A program made the position numbers and the translations under genes. From positions 3,730,172 through 3,794,171 of the forward strand of contig NZ_CP050192.1 in the NCBI RefSeq assembly GCF_011694515.1: a stretch of DNA of 64,000 bases, in the 5' to 3' direction. Positions 1-10,599 of this stretch are shown here, piece by piece. Source of the stretch: Mycobacterium sp. DL592. Lineage in GTDB: Bacteria; Actinomycetota; Actinomycetes; Mycobacteriales; Mycobacteriaceae. The first letter of the stretch is position 1. Each line of letters opens with the position of its first letter. The notes under the pieces are model-generated. The model was not told where the DNA came from. It searched no databases and saw only the letters and a list, made by a program, of their open reading frames with translations.

Positions 1-633
1 GGCCGCTCCCCGCGCTCGGCGCCGTGGACCATCGATGCGAACGTGGCCGCGCTGGCCACCCTGGTCGAGGACCAGGCGGACGGTCCGGTCGTGGTGGTCG
101 GGCACTCGTTCGGCGGGGCCGTCGCCCTGCACCTCGCCGCCGCCTGCCCCGACCTGGTGGCCGGGCTGGTGTTGCTCGATCCCGCGATCGGCCTCGACGG
201 CGCATGGATGAGCGAGATCGCCGAGTCGATGCTGGCCTCCCCCGACTACACCGACCGGGACGAGGCGCGCACCGAAAAGTTCACCGGCTCATGGGCTGAC
301 GTCCCTGTGGACGAGCTCGAAGCCGAACTCGACGAGCATCTGATCGCGCTCCCCAACGGCCGTTACGGCTGGCGGATCAGCGTGCCCGCGATGATGTCGT
401 ACTGGAGCGAGCTGGCCCGCGAGATCGTCGTGCCGCATCCGGGCACCCGCACGACGCTGGTGCGCGCGACGTGGACCGAACCCCCCTATGTCAGCGCGGA
501 GCTGATCGACGCACTGTCGGGCCGCCTCGGCACGGCCTTCACGCTGGTCGATCTGGACTGCCAGCACATGGTCGCCCAGGCCAAGCCGGCCGAGACCGCG
601 GCGATCATCCGGGGCATGCTCGAGTCGGGTTAG
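1..633 (+). CDS. lipV: alpha/beta hydrolase, LipV-like (5' partial)
   Basis: The reading frame is open from the first base, so the start lies upstream of the window. The visible part has the alpha/beta-hydrolase nucleophile elbow GHSFGG (catalytic Ser) about 25 residues in, followed by LLDPAIGL. A late DCQHMV segment probably supplies the catalytic His. It lies directly before an alkyltransferase-like gene, as lipV (Rv3203) lies before Rv3204 in M. tuberculosis. A role as lipase/esterase is inferred from family and synteny; the substrate is unknown. The stop is 2 bases before the next start, so the two genes are probably co-transcribed. Confidence 0.8.
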   Translation, partial: GRSPRSAPWTIDANVAALATLVEDQADGPVVVVGHSFGGAVALHLAAACPDLVAGLVLLDPAIGLDGAWMSEIAESMLASPDYTDRDEARTEKFTGSWADVPVDELEAELDEHLIALPNGRYGWRISVPAMMSYWSELAREIVVPHPGTRTTLVRATWTEPPYVSAELIDALSGRLGTAFTLVDLDCQHMVAQAKPAETAAIIRGMLESG

Positions 634-635
634 CC

Positions 636-932
636 ATGGCACCGGTGACCGACGAGCAGGTGGAACTGGTCCGCCGACTGGTGGCGTCCATCCCACCGGG
701 CAGTGTCGCCACCTACGGCGATATCTCATCGGCCGCAGAGCTTTCCAGCCCGCGCATCGTCGGCTGGATCATGCGCACCGACTCCTCGGACCTGCCCTGG
801 CACCGGGTCATCACGGCCTCGGGCCGGCCGGCGCCGCACCTGGCGACACGGCAGCTCGAGCTGCTGCGGGCCGAGGGGGTATTGGCCGACGACGGCCGAG
901 TGGACCTGGCGCAGACCCGCCACACCTTCTAG
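636..932 (+). CDS. alkyltransferase-like (ATL) DNA repair protein
   Basis: A 98-residue protein resembling the C-terminal domain of O6-alkylguanine-DNA alkyltransferases. The active-site PCHRV motif is replaced by PWHRV (about residue 50), the hallmark of ATL proteins. These bind O6-alkylguanine, flip the base and recruit nucleotide excision repair instead of accepting the alkyl group. The helix-turn-helix part (GSVATYGDIS, SSPRIVGWIM) is present. The ATG at 636 is 2 bases after the lipV stop, so it is an operon partner. It matches Rv3204 by position. Its stop shares CTAG with the convergent gene. Confidence 0.88.
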   Translation: MAPVTDEQVELVRRLVASIPPGSVATYGDISSAAELSSPRIVGWIMRTDSSDLPWHRVITASGRPAPHLATRQLELLRAEGVLADDGRVDLAQTRHTF

Positions 933-1783
933 AGGATCAGCCGGATCAGCGCCGCGGTGCGCGCCAGACCGGGGAACGCCGCCGCCGTCGAGCGGGGATG
1001 CAGCGCATGTACGGCCAGCCGGAACATCAACGCGCGCAACAACATCTGCGGCCACTCGGGCAGCGCGCTCCACCGTTCGATGAGTCCGTCGTCAGCCTCA
1101 CCCCAGGCCAGGGCGTCGACGACGACGACACCGGCCGCCCACGGGGCCGGGCGCCAGTACGGGGTGATGTCGGTGACGCCTGGCGCCGCCGTTCCGGCGA
1201 ACAACACGGTGCCGTAGAGATCACCGTGCACGAGTTGGCTGGGACTCTTGGTGGGCTTGCGCAGACCGGCCAGCTGGTTGATGAGTTCGATCGACCGTTC
1301 GCCGTCGGCCGAGCCGGGCGCCACCGTCGCCCCCGGCGGCAGCGACTGCAGCGGACGTTCCTCCCAGGCCGCCCGGTCGGCCGCGACGAACACGTCGACG
1401 TCACTCCACGGCGCCACCGGGGCCTGGGTCAGGAAGCGGGGACGTTCGAGCTTGGCAGTGGCCTCATGCAGGCGCACTCCCGCCGAGACCACCTCGTCGT
1501 GGCGGGGCTCGGGTGTCCCGGCGACGAAGGTGTCCGCCCGCCAGCCCGCCACCACGTAGCGGCCGTCGGTCGAGCGCACCGGCCTGGCGAGCCGGACACC
1601 GTCGACGAACAACGTCTCGCGGACCTTGGCCGACCAGGCGGCGCGGGCGTGATCGGCGATCGTCGACAGCACGACCTCTCCGCAGCGCCAGCCACCCTCC
1701 CAGCCGGCGCCGAGCGGTTCGGGGTCGACGTACTTGAGACCGAAAGCCGCCAGGACGTGGTCAGGCGGACGTTCGTCGGTCAT
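929..1783 (-). CDS. TIGR02569-type conserved actinobacterial protein, APH-like
   Basis: A 284-residue protein matching Rv3205c by position and of the type annotated as TIGR02569 in actinobacteria. QLVHGDLYGTVLFAG resembles the catalytic HGDxxxxN loop of aminoglycoside-phosphotransferase-like kinases, but the Asn is replaced (HGDLYGTVL). An expected DFG/DxD metal site appears only as GVTDITPYW. A kinase-like fold with weakened catalytic residues is an inference. The ATG is preceded by a -10-like hexamer at 1790-1795 and no ribosome binding site. It overlaps the convergent ATL gene by 4 bases. Confidence 0.8.
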   Translation of the reverse strand: MTDERPPDHVLAAFGLKYVDPEPLGAGWEGGWRCGEVVLSTIADHARAAWSAKVRETLFVDGVRLARPVRSTDGRYVVAGWRADTFVAGTPEPRHDEVVSAGVRLHEATAKLERPRFLTQAPVAPWSDVDVFVAADRAAWEERPLQSLPPGATVAPGSADGERSIELINQLAGLRKPTKSPSQLVHGDLYGTVLFAGTAAPGVTDITPYWRPAPWAAGVVVVDALAWGEADDGLIERWSALPEWPQMLLRALMFRLAVHALHPRSTAAAFPGLARTAALIRLIL

Positions 1784-1789
1784 CCCGTC

Positions 1790-1795
1790 AGGGTA
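1790..1795 (-). promoter_or_regulatory. putative leaderless -10 element (TACCCT)
   Basis: TACCCT fits the mycobacterial TANNNT -10 consensus and is 6 bases before the ATG at 1783. No Shine-Dalgarno sequence is visible. This spacing predicts transcription starting at or beside the start codon. Confidence 0.45.
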
Positions 1796-1819
1796 AAGCG
1801 TGCCGAGGCCGGGAGGCCG

Positions 1820-2998
1820 TCAGTACATGACCATGTCGGGTTCGAGTTGCCGGGCCCACGCCACGATGCCGCCCTGAAGGTGCAGCGCGTCGGAGAATCC
1901 GGCCTTCTTCAACGCCGCCAGCGCCTCCGCCGAGCGGACACCGGTTTTGCAGTACAACACCGGAATACGGTCCTGCGGAATCTTGGCCAGCCCCTCGCCC
2001 GACTCGATAGCGGACTTCGGGATGAGCTCGGCGCCCCCGATGTGGTTGATCTCCCACTCCACCGGCTCGCGGACGTCGATCAGGGCGACCTTCTTGTCCG
2101 AGTCGAGCAGCTCGCGCAGCTCCTGCGGGGTCAGCGTCGAATCGCGCGCCGCGTCGGCCGCATCCTCCGACAGCACACCGCAGAACGCCTCGTAGTCGAT
2201 GAGTTCGGTGATCTTCGGTGTCTCGGGATCCTTGCGGATCTTGATCGTCCGGTAGGTCATGTCCAGTGCGTCGTAGACCATCAGGCGGCCCAGCAGCGGG
2301 TCGCCGATGCCGGTGATCAGCTTGATGGCCTCAGTGCCCATCACCGAGGCGATCGACGCGCACAGGATGCCCAGGACGCCACCCTCGGCGCAGGACGGCA
2401 CCATCCCCGGTGGCGGCGGCTCGGGGTACAGGTCGCGGTAGTTCAGGCCCAGACCGTTGGGGGCGTCCTCCCAGAACACCGACACCTGGCCCTCGAAACG
2501 GTAGATCGAACCCCACACGTAAGGCTTGTGCGCCAGCACCGCGGCGTCGTTGACCAGGTAGCGGGTGGCGAAGTTGTCGGTGCCGTCGACGATCAGGTCG
2601 TACTGCTCGAACAGCTCGACGGCATTGTCGGGTTCCAGCCGGAGCTCATGCAGGTTGACGGTGACCAGCGGGTTGATCTCCAGGATGGAGTCGCGGGCGC
2701 TTTCGGCCTTGGACCGGCCGATGTCGGACTGGCCGTGGATGATCTGGCGCTGCAGGTTGGATTCGTCGACGACGTCGAACTCGACGACGCCGATCGTGCC
2801 CACGCCGGCGGCCGCCAGGTACAGCAGGGCCGGCGAGCCCAGCCCGCCGGCACCGATCACCAGCACCTTGGCGTTCTTCAGGCGCTTCTGCCCGACGACA
2901 CCGAGGTCCGGGATGATCAGGTGACGGCTGTAGCGGGCCACTTCCTGGCGGGTGAGCTCGGCAGCTGGCTCGACCAGCGGCGGCAACGGTGAGGACAC
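1820..2998 (-). CDS. moeZ: adenylyltransferase/sulfurtransferase MoeZ (MoeB1)
   Basis: A 392-residue E1-like enzyme that adenylates the C-terminal glycine of small sulfur carriers (MoaD, CysO) and transfers sulfur from its rhodanese domain, serving molybdopterin and cysteine synthesis. The N-terminal ThiF/MoeB domain has the nucleotide loop GAGGLGSPALLYLAAAG (about residue 50) and VVDESNLQRQ. The C-terminal rhodanese domain starts near residue 290 and carries the catalytic Cys loop YCKTGVRS. The usual MoeB zinc CxxC pairs are absent, as in mycobacterial MoeZ. The GTG start has a good GAGGAG upstream. It matches Rv3206c. Confidence 0.94.
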   Translation of the reverse strand: MSSPLPPLVEPAAELTRQEVARYSRHLIIPDLGVVGQKRLKNAKVLVIGAGGLGSPALLYLAAAGVGTIGVVEFDVVDESNLQRQIIHGQSDIGRSKAESARDSILEINPLVTVNLHELRLEPDNAVELFEQYDLIVDGTDNFATRYLVNDAAVLAHKPYVWGSIYRFEGQVSVFWEDAPNGLGLNYRDLYPEPPPPGMVPSCAEGGVLGILCASIASVMGTEAIKLITGIGDPLLGRLMVYDALDMTYRTIKIRKDPETPKITELIDYEAFCGVLSEDAADAARDSTLTPQELRELLDSDKKVALIDVREPVEWEINHIGGAELIPKSAIESGEGLAKIPQDRIPVLYCKTGVRSAEALAALKKAGFSDALHLQGGIVAWARQLEPDMVMY

Positions 2999-3159
2999 CG
3001 GATACTCCTCGGGTTTCGACGTTCCCCGCCCATCTCAGCAGGTAGTCCGATCAACGGCAAACAGGAGCCAAAGCTTCCCTGCCTGGGGCCGTAACTAGCT
3101 CAGGCGATATCTGATTGCCCGACTCCTCCTCGGGGCTCGTACCTCGCCCCGCATCGTCG

Positions 3160-4197
3160 TCAGGCGATCGGATACGGCCACGGGTTGAACCGGCACGTCT
3201 TGCCGTCGGCCTTGACGGACTCAGGATCAAACTTCGCGGCATCGTTGTCGGCCGTGGAGAAGGTCTGCTGCATCATGATCGGCGCCAGCCCGCCGTTCTC
3301 GTCGCACGGCTCGTGGGTGCGGTAACCGATCGCATGGCCGACCTCGTGGTTGACCAGGTACTGCCGGTAGGAGCCGACATCGCCCTGGAACGGCACGGCG
3401 CCGCGCACCCAGCGCGCCTCGTTGATGAACACCCGCGGCTCGGCGTTCGGGCCGTAGGCGGGGTTGAAGCAGGACGACTCCAGCGGGATCTCGTAGCCAC
3501 AGCCCTCGCGGACGGTCATCGGGGAGGTCAGCGACACCCGGAAGTCCGGTTTGACCTCGGGCGTGCTGGCGTCGATGCGCTGAAAGGCGAACTGGGGATT
3601 GTGGATCCAGCTCTTGGGGTTGGACAGCGTCTCGGTGACCATGCGAGCGAAGCCCTCGTCACCACCGAACGACGCGGTGTCGATACCGTCCTCCACCTCG
3701 ACGGTGTAGGTGAAGACCTTGGCGGTGCCCTGCCCGACCTTGGGTGTGGTGCCGGGCACGATGTGCCACGTCTTGGCGCCGGCCTCGGTGAAGGCGCCGC
3801 CCTCGGGCAGGATGCCGGTCGGCAGATTCGCGTCGAACGCCGTCAGACCGCGCGGCGGGGCGCCGATGATCGCGGTGCCGCTGGAGCCGATGGTCGGCGG
3901 CCCCTGCACGGCGTCATGGGTTTCCAGCGCGGGGGCGGCCGTACCGGTGATGGTCTGATAAAGCACGACCCCGGTCAACGCGATGAGCACCGGAAGGGCG
4001 TAGGCCCGCCAGCCGTAGGTGGACACGAACCGGCCCAGCCAGGTCTGCTTGCGCCACTGTCGACGCTGGTCGCGGTTGGATCTGGCCCGCCCGGAGTCGC
4101 CGGCGAGCGGGTCGCGCTGGGCACGCAACGGCTCACGCCATTCGCTGCGCAGCACCGGTACACGACCGTCCCCGCGATGCCCCGGGTCGTAGGTCAC
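3160..4197 (-). CDS. DUF3152 membrane-anchored putative zinc metalloprotease
   Basis: A 345-residue protein from the GTG at 4197; longer in-frame starts up to 4380 would overlap the divergent tetR gene. A basic cytoplasmic tail (residues 1-60) is followed by one membrane segment (about 63-82) and an external domain. It contains HEVGHAIGYRTH (His284, Glu285, His288, Gly291, His295) and then PIMMQQTF with Met308/Met309. This looks like a metzincin-type zinc site with a Met-turn, the third His one residue further than in the classical HExxHxxGxxH. Cysteines at 233, 243, 298 and 335 could form disulfides outside the membrane. It matches Rv3207c. Protease activity is inferred. Confidence 0.85.
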   Translation of the reverse strand: MTYDPGHRGDGRVPVLRSEWREPLRAQRDPLAGDSGRARSNRDQRRQWRKQTWLGRFVSTYGWRAYALPVLIALTGVVLYQTITGTAAPALETHDAVQGPPTIGSSGTAIIGAPPRGLTAFDANLPTGILPEGGAFTEAGAKTWHIVPGTTPKVGQGTAKVFTYTVEVEDGIDTASFGGDEGFARMVTETLSNPKSWIHNPQFAFQRIDASTPEVKPDFRVSLTSPMTVREGCGYEIPLESSCFNPAYGPNAEPRVFINEARWVRGAVPFQGDVGSYRQYLVNHEVGHAIGYRTHEPCDENGGLAPIMMQQTFSTADNDAAKFDPESVKADGKTCRFNPWPYPIA

Positions 4198-4354
4198 CGA
4201 CCCAGGATGGCACAACCGATGGTCGGCCGACTTCCGGCGCGCCAGTATCGCCACCCCGAGACGGCTACGGGCGGGTAACTGCACCCGGGTAGTACTGTCG
4301 GTGCGACGAGCCGGGCGTGCGAGGCATCGCCGGGTCGGCTGAACACCAGATTGA

Positions 4355-5283
<929 letters not shown>

Positions 5284-5445
5284 GCTTGACCCTTCCGTTC
5301 GTGTGCGCTGTACCCCAGAAGGCTAGTGGACACCGGCCAACCCGGCCGCGGGCAGGCGTTCGCGGACAGCGAATAGGGCATCAAGCTGCGGTAACAGCAT
5401 GGCAACGGCCGCGCGCGGCGTGTCCAGAGCGCCCGGATCCGTCCC

Positions 5446-5451
5446 TAGCCT
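5446..5451 (+). promoter_or_regulatory. putative leaderless -10 element (TAGCCT)
   Basis: TAGCCT lies 8 bases before the ATG at 5460, and no ribosome binding site is present. It predicts a leaderless transcript for the MmpS-like gene. Confidence 0.45.
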
Positions 5452-5459
5452 TGATCACG

Positions 5460-6023
5460 ATGAACGACACCGGACGCCGCGCAACCGTGCCCCTGTGGCA
5501 ACGGGTGTCCCTGACTGCCGCGGGTGTGCTGGTTGCCGCCGTCGCGACGACGTTCGTCGTGAAGACCGGCGACGCGGCCAGCGTCAGCACGGACACCACT
5601 CCCCCGAAACGCACCGTGGTGGCCACCTCGGGCCCCCATCCGTCCACCCCGCCGCCGGCACCGGTCACCGTCACCATGTCCGGCATGCCTGCCGAAACCC
5701 CTGTCACCGTCACGCCGAGCACCCCGGCGGCAGCGGCCCTGGCCGCGCCGATGGTCGATCCGCGTCAGGTCGTCTACACGGTGTCGGGCAACCAGCGCCC
5801 CGATGACCCGGTGACCATCGTCTACGCCGACGAAACCGGAACGCTGCGCACCGCGGAAAACGTCACCCTGCCCTGGCAGCTGACCGTGGTGCCCACCGTC
5901 CCGGTCAACTACGTCACGGCGAGCAGTGCGGGCAGCCAGCTGAACTGCTGGATCACCGATGCGACGGGGGCGACCGTGGCCGCGCAGGCCGACAACGCGA
6001 TCTCGGCGACCTGCAACCGCTAG
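5460..6023 (+). CDS. MmpS-like membrane-anchored Thr/Pro-rich protein
   Basis: A 187-residue protein matching Rv3209. One N-terminal membrane anchor (about residues 14-34) is followed by a Pro/Thr-rich linker (50-95). The C-terminal domain pattern VVYTVSGNQRPDDPVTIVYA ... ENVTLPWQLTVV resembles MmpS accessory proteins of MmpL transporters. The Cys in LNCWITD and the late Cys in ATCNR may form a disulfide outside the membrane. No mmpL gene is adjacent, so a transport role is not supported by context. The ATG at 5460 is preferred over the longer frame from 5286 because the upstream part is not protein-like and a -10 element sits just before the ATG. Confidence 0.8.
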   Translation: MNDTGRRATVPLWQRVSLTAAGVLVAAVATTFVVKTGDAASVSTDTTPPKRTVVATSGPHPSTPPPAPVTVTMSGMPAETPVTVTPSTPAAAALAAPMVDPRQVVYTVSGNQRPDDPVTIVYADETGTLRTAENVTLPWQLTVVPTVPVNYVTASSAGSQLNCWITDATGATVAAQADNAISATCNR

Positions 6024-6737
6024 TCAGGCCAGCCCGAGCTGCCGCATCCGGTCGTCGTGCGTCTGCTGCAGCCGGGAGAAGAAATCGGCGACCTGACCAA
6101 GCCCGCCCGGGCCCGACAGCACCAGGTCCACCAGCTCGTCGTGGTCGGCCAGCACGTACTGCGCCTGGGTGATCGCTTCGCCGAGCAGCCGGCGCGACCA
6201 CAGCGCCAGCCTGCTGCGCTGCCGTCCCGACGCGGTCACCGCGTCACGAACCTCGTCGACGACGAACTGCGAGTGACCGGTCTCGGCGAGCACCGAGCGG
6301 ACCACATCGGCAATCTCATCGGGCAGCACGTCGGCGATCTCGAGATAGAAGTCCGCGGCCATCGCGTCGCCGACATAGGTCTTGACCAGCGCCTCCAGCC
6401 ACGTGCTCGGGGTGGTCAGCCGGTGGTAGTTCTCCAGGGCCGGGGCGTACCGCGCCATCGCGGGTACGACGTCGACGCCGCGCGCGGTCAGCGCGTCGCG
6501 CAGCAGCTCGTAATGGCCCATCTCGGCGGCCGCCATGCTGGCCATGTTGATCCGTCCGCGCAGGTTGGGCGCCATCCGGGCTTCCTCGGTCAGCCGGTAG
6601 AACGCGGCGACCTCGCCGTACGCCAGCAGCGTGAACAGCTCGTTGATGGCCGGATGATCGGCCTGCACGCGGGACGGCCCCCGCCCTGCCGCATCGCTCA
6701 GATCTCCGGCGGCCGGCACAGGCTGCGAGGCACTCAT
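6024..6737 (-). CDS. ferritin-like (MiaE-like) di-iron protein
   Basis: A 237-residue helical protein matching Rv3210c. Likely di-iron ligands form the ferritin-like pattern: Glu42 (GEVAAF), the ExxH motif Glu72-His75 (AEMGHYELL), and a second ExxH (ETGHSQFV) near residue 165. The fold resembles MiaE-type tRNA hydroxylases and other ferritin-like oxygenases, but the substrate is unknown. The ATG at 6737 is preferred to the longer frame because TACAGT sits 7 bases upstream and the upstream frame runs into the rhlE region. Confidence 0.85.
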   Translation of the reverse strand: MSASQPVPAAGDLSDAAGRGPSRVQADHPAINELFTLLAYGEVAAFYRLTEEARMAPNLRGRINMASMAAAEMGHYELLRDALTARGVDVVPAMARYAPALENYHRLTTPSTWLEALVKTYVGDAMAADFYLEIADVLPDEIADVVRSVLAETGHSQFVVDEVRDAVTASGRQRSRLALWSRRLLGEAITQAQYVLADHDELVDLVLSGPGGLGQVADFFSRLQQTHDDRMRQLGLA

Positions 6738-6744
6738 GGCCGAC

Positions 6745-6750
6745 ACTGTA
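6745..6750 (-). promoter_or_regulatory. putative leaderless -10 element (TACAGT)
   Basis: TACAGT, close to the TATAAT consensus, is 7 bases before the ATG at 6737. It is divergent from the rhlE promoter. Confidence 0.45.
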
Positions 6751-6793
6751 GTCGCGGCCGGGACGCCGAACCGGACCGAAGTCGCCGACCAGC

Positions 6794-6987
6794 TATGATG
6801 GGGTCGGACGACGGTGACAAACCGTTGTTCAGGAAATGTGCGTGCACGCAGTGGGCCCGCCTCCCTCAGCGCAGGGCCCAGCGAATCGGCATCATCAGGA
6901 TCGCCGAATCCATTCCGGAGAGTCAGAACTCGTGCGCGCGTGACAGCACAAACGAGGAACGACATCGGAAGGCACCGCGCCCCAAGC
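6794..6987 (+). promoter_or_regulatory. putative rhlE promoter and ~180-nt leader
   Basis: TATGAT at 6794-6799 is a near-consensus -10 element, though I see no good -35. Starting about 6806, the rhlE mRNA would have a leader of about 180 bases. It is GC-rich and able to fold around 6861-6890 (GGGCCC occurs twice). Long leaders are common upstream of cold-inducible DEAD-box helicase genes; regulation through this one is inference. Confidence 0.4.
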
Positions 6988-8484
<1,497 letters not shown>

Positions 8485-8500
8485 GCCGCCACTGTCGTCG

Positions 8501-9730
8501 ATGGTCAGACCTGAGCGCCGTACCAAGGGCGACCTCGTCGCTGCTGCGGCGATTGCGCTCGTCGTCGCCGTCGTCGCCGCGCTGTTCTGGTGGAACAGCT
8601 CGGCGCGGGCCACGATCAGCCGTCCCGCATCCGGTCCGGCACCCAACCCGGTGCCCGCCCGGGCGGTGCCCGACACGCTGCGCCAGCTCTGGACAGCGAC
8701 CAGTCCGCGCACGCTGAGCCCGATCGTCGTCGGCGGGACCGTCATCACCGGCGAGGGCCGCACGGTGACGGGCCACGACCCCACGACCGGCGAGACCCGG
8801 TGGACGTTCGCCCGCGACACCGACCTGTGCGGGGTGTCCTATGTCTACGACCTGGCCGTGGCGGTCTATCCCGATGTACGCGGCTGCGGTCAGGTCAGCA
8901 GCATCAACGGCGGCACCGGGCGGCGCGGACCGACCCGAACGGCCTACGCCGACAAGCAGATCGTGCTCAGCGCCAGCGGCAGCACGGTGTTGTCCGCCGG
9001 CCCGACGCGGCTGGAGCTGTGGCGTTCGGATCTGGTGCGCATGCTGGCCTACGGCGAGATCGACGCCCGGGTCAAACCCGTCAACCAGGGCGTCGGAACC
9101 GGCTGCACGCTGATGTCGGCGGCCGCCAGCGACGAAGCGGTGTCGGTGCTCGAAGCCTGCCGCGACCAGAAGGATCTGCGTCTGACCCTGCTCAAGCCGG
9201 CCAAGGAAGACGACGAGCCCGACACCAAGAACGTCCCGCTGCCCGGCGTCGCCACCGATTCGGAGGCCCGGGTGCTCGCGGTGTCGGGAACCACGACGGC
9301 GGTGTACCTGCCCTCGCCGAAACCCGAGATCGCGGTGTACGACGAGACCGGCACCAAGGTGGCGTCGACGCTGATGTCGAATGCCCCGGTGCTGGCCAAC
9401 CCGGCGCAAGCGGTGACCAAGGCCGGTGACCTCATCACCTGGTGGACCGGCGACTCCGTGGAGGTCTTCGACGCAAAGCTGGGCTACCGCTACACCATCC
9501 ACGCTGTCGGACAAGTCAGCCCGGTGGGGCCGGCGACGATGATGGGCGGTCGGCTGCTGATCCCGCTCAGCACCGGCATCGGGGTCTACGACCCGAACAA
9601 CGGCACCAATGCGCGGGTGATCCCCGTCAGCCACCCGGCAGGCAACGGCCCGGTGGTGCCCGCGGTGACCGGCACGCAGCTCATCGAGCAGCGCGGCGCG
9701 GCGCTGACTGTGTTCGGCCCGCCGAGCTAG
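8501..9730 (+). CDS. membrane-anchored beta-propeller-like protein (Rv3212-like)
   Basis: A 409-residue protein with a short basic N-terminus, one membrane anchor (about residues 13-30) and a large external domain. The domain has repeated sheet-like units, such as VVGGTVITGEGRTVTGHDP, reminiscent of PQQ/WD-type beta-propellers. It starts 16 bases after rhlE and is likely co-transcribed. An ATG at 8453, inside rhlE, would add 16 Pro-rich residues; the shorter form agrees better with my recollection of Rv3212 (407 residues). Its stop shares CTAG with the convergent ParA-like gene. The function is unknown. Confidence 0.82.
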   Translation: MVRPERRTKGDLVAAAAIALVVAVVAALFWWNSSARATISRPASGPAPNPVPARAVPDTLRQLWTATSPRTLSPIVVGGTVITGEGRTVTGHDPTTGETRWTFARDTDLCGVSYVYDLAVAVYPDVRGCGQVSSINGGTGRRGPTRTAYADKQIVLSASGSTVLSAGPTRLELWRSDLVRMLAYGEIDARVKPVNQGVGTGCTLMSAAASDEAVSVLEACRDQKDLRLTLLKPAKEDDEPDTKNVPLPGVATDSEARVLAVSGTTTAVYLPSPKPEIAVYDETGTKVASTLMSNAPVLANPAQAVTKAGDLITWWTGDSVEVFDAKLGYRYTIHAVGQVSPVGPATMMGGRLLIPLSTGIGVYDPNNGTNARVIPVSHPAGNGPVVPAVTGTQLIEQRGAALTVFGPPS

Positions 9731-10521
9731 ATCTCCGGGGCGAACGTCGGAAGCGCCTTACCGGACTTCCAGTACTTCAGCAGAGATGTCGCAAACTCAC
9801 GATAAGCGTTGCCGCCCTTGTTCTTTCGGCCCGCCAACACCGAAGACCCCGAGGCGCTGGCTTCCGCGAAGCGGACCGTGCGCGGGATCGGCGGGGCCAG
9901 CACCGGAAGGTCGTAGCGGTCGGCGACGTCGAGGAGCACGTCACGGCTGTGCGTGGTGCGCGAGTCGTAGAGCGTCGGCAACGCGCCCAGCAGCTTGAGG
10001 TTGGGGTTGGTGATCTGCTGCACGTCATCGACGGTCCGCAAGAACTGGCCCACTCCGCGGTGCGCCAGCGTCTCGCACTGCAGCGGAACGATCACCTCGT
10101 CGGCGGCGGTGAGGCCGTTGAGGGTCAGCACGCCCAGCGAGGGCGGGCAGTCGATGATCACCACGTCGAACTGGCCGTCTAGTTTGGCCAGCGCCCGCTT
10201 GAGCGCGTACTCCCGACCGGCCCGCATCAGCAGCATGGCCTCCGCGCCGGCCAGATCGATGTTGGCCGGCAGCAACGTCATGCCCTCGGCGGTTTCGACC
10301 AGGGCGGTGCTGGGCTCGACGTCACCGAGCAGCACCTCGTGTACCGATACCGGGAGCTTGTCGGGGTCGCTGCCCAGTGAGAACGTCAGACATCCCTGCG
10401 GGTCGAGGTCGACGAGCAACACACGTTTACCCGCGTCGACGAAAGCCGCCCCCAACGACGCGACCGTGGTTGTCTTGGCCACCCCACCCTTTTGATTGGC
10501 CACCGCCAGTACTCGGGTCAC
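9727..10521 (-). CDS. ParA/Soj-like ATPase
   Basis: A 264-residue P-loop ATPase matching Rv3213c. The deviant Walker A is NQKGGVAKTTTVASLGAAF, with Walker A' LLVDLDPQG and Walker B VVIIDCPPSLG, as in ParA/MinD/Soj proteins. No ParB partner is adjacent, so this is an orphan and not the chromosomal parAB pair; a role in positioning or cell-cycle control is inferred. The GTG at 10521 starts exactly at the MTRVLAVANQKGG core. Longer in-frame starts would run into the divergent phosphatase gene. Confidence 0.9.
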   Translation of the reverse strand: MTRVLAVANQKGGVAKTTTVASLGAAFVDAGKRVLLVDLDPQGCLTFSLGSDPDKLPVSVHEVLLGDVEPSTALVETAEGMTLLPANIDLAGAEAMLLMRAGREYALKRALAKLDGQFDVVIIDCPPSLGVLTLNGLTAADEVIVPLQCETLAHRGVGQFLRTVDDVQQITNPNLKLLGALPTLYDSRTTHSRDVLLDVADRYDLPVLAPPIPRTVRFAEASASGSSVLAGRKNKGGNAYREFATSLLKYWKSGKALPTFAPEI

Positions 10522-10599
10522 CTGCCCATCCTGACAGGTTCCGGGCCTGCGCGTCCCGCCTGCCACGCTCCGCCTGGTCATCGGGCAGAATGAGTGGAC

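Noticed and set aside
998..2992. 664-codon open frame on the + strand opposite the Rv3205c-like and moeZ genes
   Set aside because: It is an antisense shadow of high-GC codon use; the minus-strand genes have clear families, while this frame is Arg/Gly/Asp-rich with no domain.
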